A stretch of 5,276 nt of DNA from Anaerolineae bacterium CG2_30_64_16. GTDB taxonomy: Bacteria > Chloroflexota > Anaerolineae > CG2-30-64-16. The translations under genes were made by a program, and so were the position numbers. Location: positions 1 through 5,276 of the forward strand of contig MNXL01000032.1 in the NCBI GenBank assembly GCA_001871755.1. Reading direction: 5' to 3'. Under the pieces are notes generated by a model, which was not told the DNA's origin, ran no database searches, and was given only the letters and a program-made list of their open reading frames with translations. Of the stretch, positions 4,573-5,276 are shown piece by piece (position 1 is the first letter of the stretch; each line of letters opens with the position of its first letter).

Positions 4573-4612
4573 CCAACCGACCAACCGACCAATCTACCAA
4601 TCTACCAACCCA
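4573..4612. repeat. Octamer tandem array (5 units) upstream of the dsrM-like gene
   Basis: Five 8-bp units on the + strand: CCAACCGA, CCAACCGA, CCAATCTA, CCAATCTA, CCAACCCA. The array starts directly beside the stop codon (4613-4615) of the upstream gene and occupies most of the 65-nt spacer before dsrM. As in the heptamer array beside hemA, neighbouring units occur in identical pairs (A A B B C), which suggests unit-by-unit duplication. Confidence 0.9.
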
Positions 4613-5276
4613 CTACTGATACTTCACCGCGATCTTCTGCGCAATTTCGTACGCCTGGGTCAGCGCCGCGACCTTGAGCTGTCCATCCGTGACGGAGCGC
4701 GCCAGCGCCAGCGACGCCTCGACGGGAGCCAGGTTGTCGCCACGCACCCGCGCGGCCAACGCCATGCCCAACGCCCGGTCGAACACGGCCGCGTCGCCGG
4801 TGGCGGCCACGACCGCGGCCAGCGCTTCGGCTTTGCCTGCCTCATCCCCCATCTGGTCCACCAGGGTCAGCGCGGCCTGCGGATCGGTCTCGGCCAGGAT
4901 CGTTGCCAACGCCCGCAACGGGAAGGTGTCGCTCAGGTCGCCGGCCAGGGTCACCGCGGCCTGGGACTGGCCCAGCGCGGTCAGGGCCTGGACCCGGTAG
5001 TACGGCGACTGGATCGCGGCGGCCAGCCCCGCGTCCCCCCGGCTGACCGCGACATCGCGCAGCGCCCGGTCGCGCAGGGTCGGGTCGGTGATCTGCTGGG
5101 CCGCGTCCGCGTTGCCCCACGCCGCGGCGATGGCGGCCTGGGCGCGCGCCCGTTCAAGCGGATCGGCGATGTCGGCCGCGGCGGACCAGGCCGCGTCGAA
5201 CTGGCCGACGCGGTAGAGGGCCGCGGCCCGTGCGGCGGGGTATGCCGCGTCGATCTGGTCGGCGATCGCGGGGTTG
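4613..5276 (-). CDS. Ala-rich alpha-helical repeat protein, C-terminal part (runs off the right edge)
   Basis: I do not recognise a named family. The visible 220 C-terminal residues are open throughout in one frame and end at TAG (4615-4613). They show loosely repeated helical units of about 25-28 residues with a pattern like DPxxRAxALxxVAxxxGDxAxA. Successive units begin near residues 36 (IADPLERARAQAA), 62 (ITDPTLRDRALRD), 90 (SPYYRVQALTALG), 115 (SDTFPLRALATIL) and 143 (GDEAGKAEALAAV), counted from the window edge. This looks like a TPR- or HEAT-like solenoid, which usually serves as a protein-binding scaffold. No cysteine, transmembrane segment or catalytic motif is seen in this part. The start lies outside the window. 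It is followed after 65 nt by dsrM, so it may belong to the same transcript and could be an accessory or assembly factor for the membrane complex; that is inference from position. Confidence 0.7.
   Translation of the reverse strand, partial: NPAIADQIDAAYPAARAAALYRVGQFDAAWSAAADIADPLERARAQAAIAAAWGNADAAQQITDPTLRDRALRDVAVSRGDAGLAAAIQSPYYRVQALTALGQSQAAVTLAGDLSDTFPLRALATILAETDPQAALTLVDQMGDEAGKAEALAAVVAATGDAAVFDRALGMALAARVRGDNLAPVEASLALARSVTDGQLKVAALTQAYEIAQKIAVKYQ

Overview
The window is a compact, GC-rich stretch in which every gene I can support lies on the minus strand, so it is read from the right edge to the left. It most resembles an uncultured or environmental Chloroflexota-type bacterium. 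That is an inference from the high GC, the DsrMK-like gene pair, and an abundance of 7- to 9-bp tandem repeats in and between genes. No rRNA or other phylogenetic marker is present to prove it.

Layout in transcription order: (1) 5276-4613, the C-terminal 220 residues of an Ala-rich alpha-helical repeat protein, cut by the window edge; (2) 4547-3930, a DsrM/NarI-type membrane cytochrome b; (3) 3819-2527, a DsrK/HdrD-type iron-sulfur protein with two [4Fe-4S] motifs and a CCG domain; (4) 2530-2409, a small non-coding transposable element (MITE) flanked by a perfect 8-bp target duplication, whose terminal repeat supplies the DsrK stop codon; (5) 2381-2004, a DsrE-family small sulfur-relay-like protein; (6) 1951-407, a cobyrinate a,c-diamide synthase (CobB/CbiA, possibly the DsrN/siroheme-amidase type); (7) 357-1, the N-terminal 119 residues of glutamyl-tRNA reductase (HemA), cut by the left edge. 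No RNA gene or CRISPR array was found.

Taken together the genes read as one operon-like module. A membrane quinol/cytochrome b subunit (DsrM-like) passes electrons to a cytoplasmic thiol-disulfide Fe-S protein (DsrK-like). A DsrE-like protein could carry sulfur. Two tetrapyrrole genes stand beside them: HemA for the committed step of 5-aminolevulinate synthesis and CobB/DsrN for glutamine-dependent amidation of a tetrapyrrole side chain. This suggests sulfur-linked redox chemistry with an amidated siroheme-like cofactor, but no sulfite reductase is visible here, so that remains inference.

The most unusual feature is the spacers. Each gene junction carries some structure: an octamer array upstream of dsrM, two hairpins upstream of dsrK, the MITE between dsrK and dsrE, a tandem repeat with a 26-bp palindrome upstream of cobB, and a heptamer array upstream of hemA. 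Two further arrays are embedded in frame inside cobB, at a surface loop and at the linker between its two domains. Three of the genes have open frames extending upstream of the most likely start; in dsrM and cobB the extension is translated repeat.
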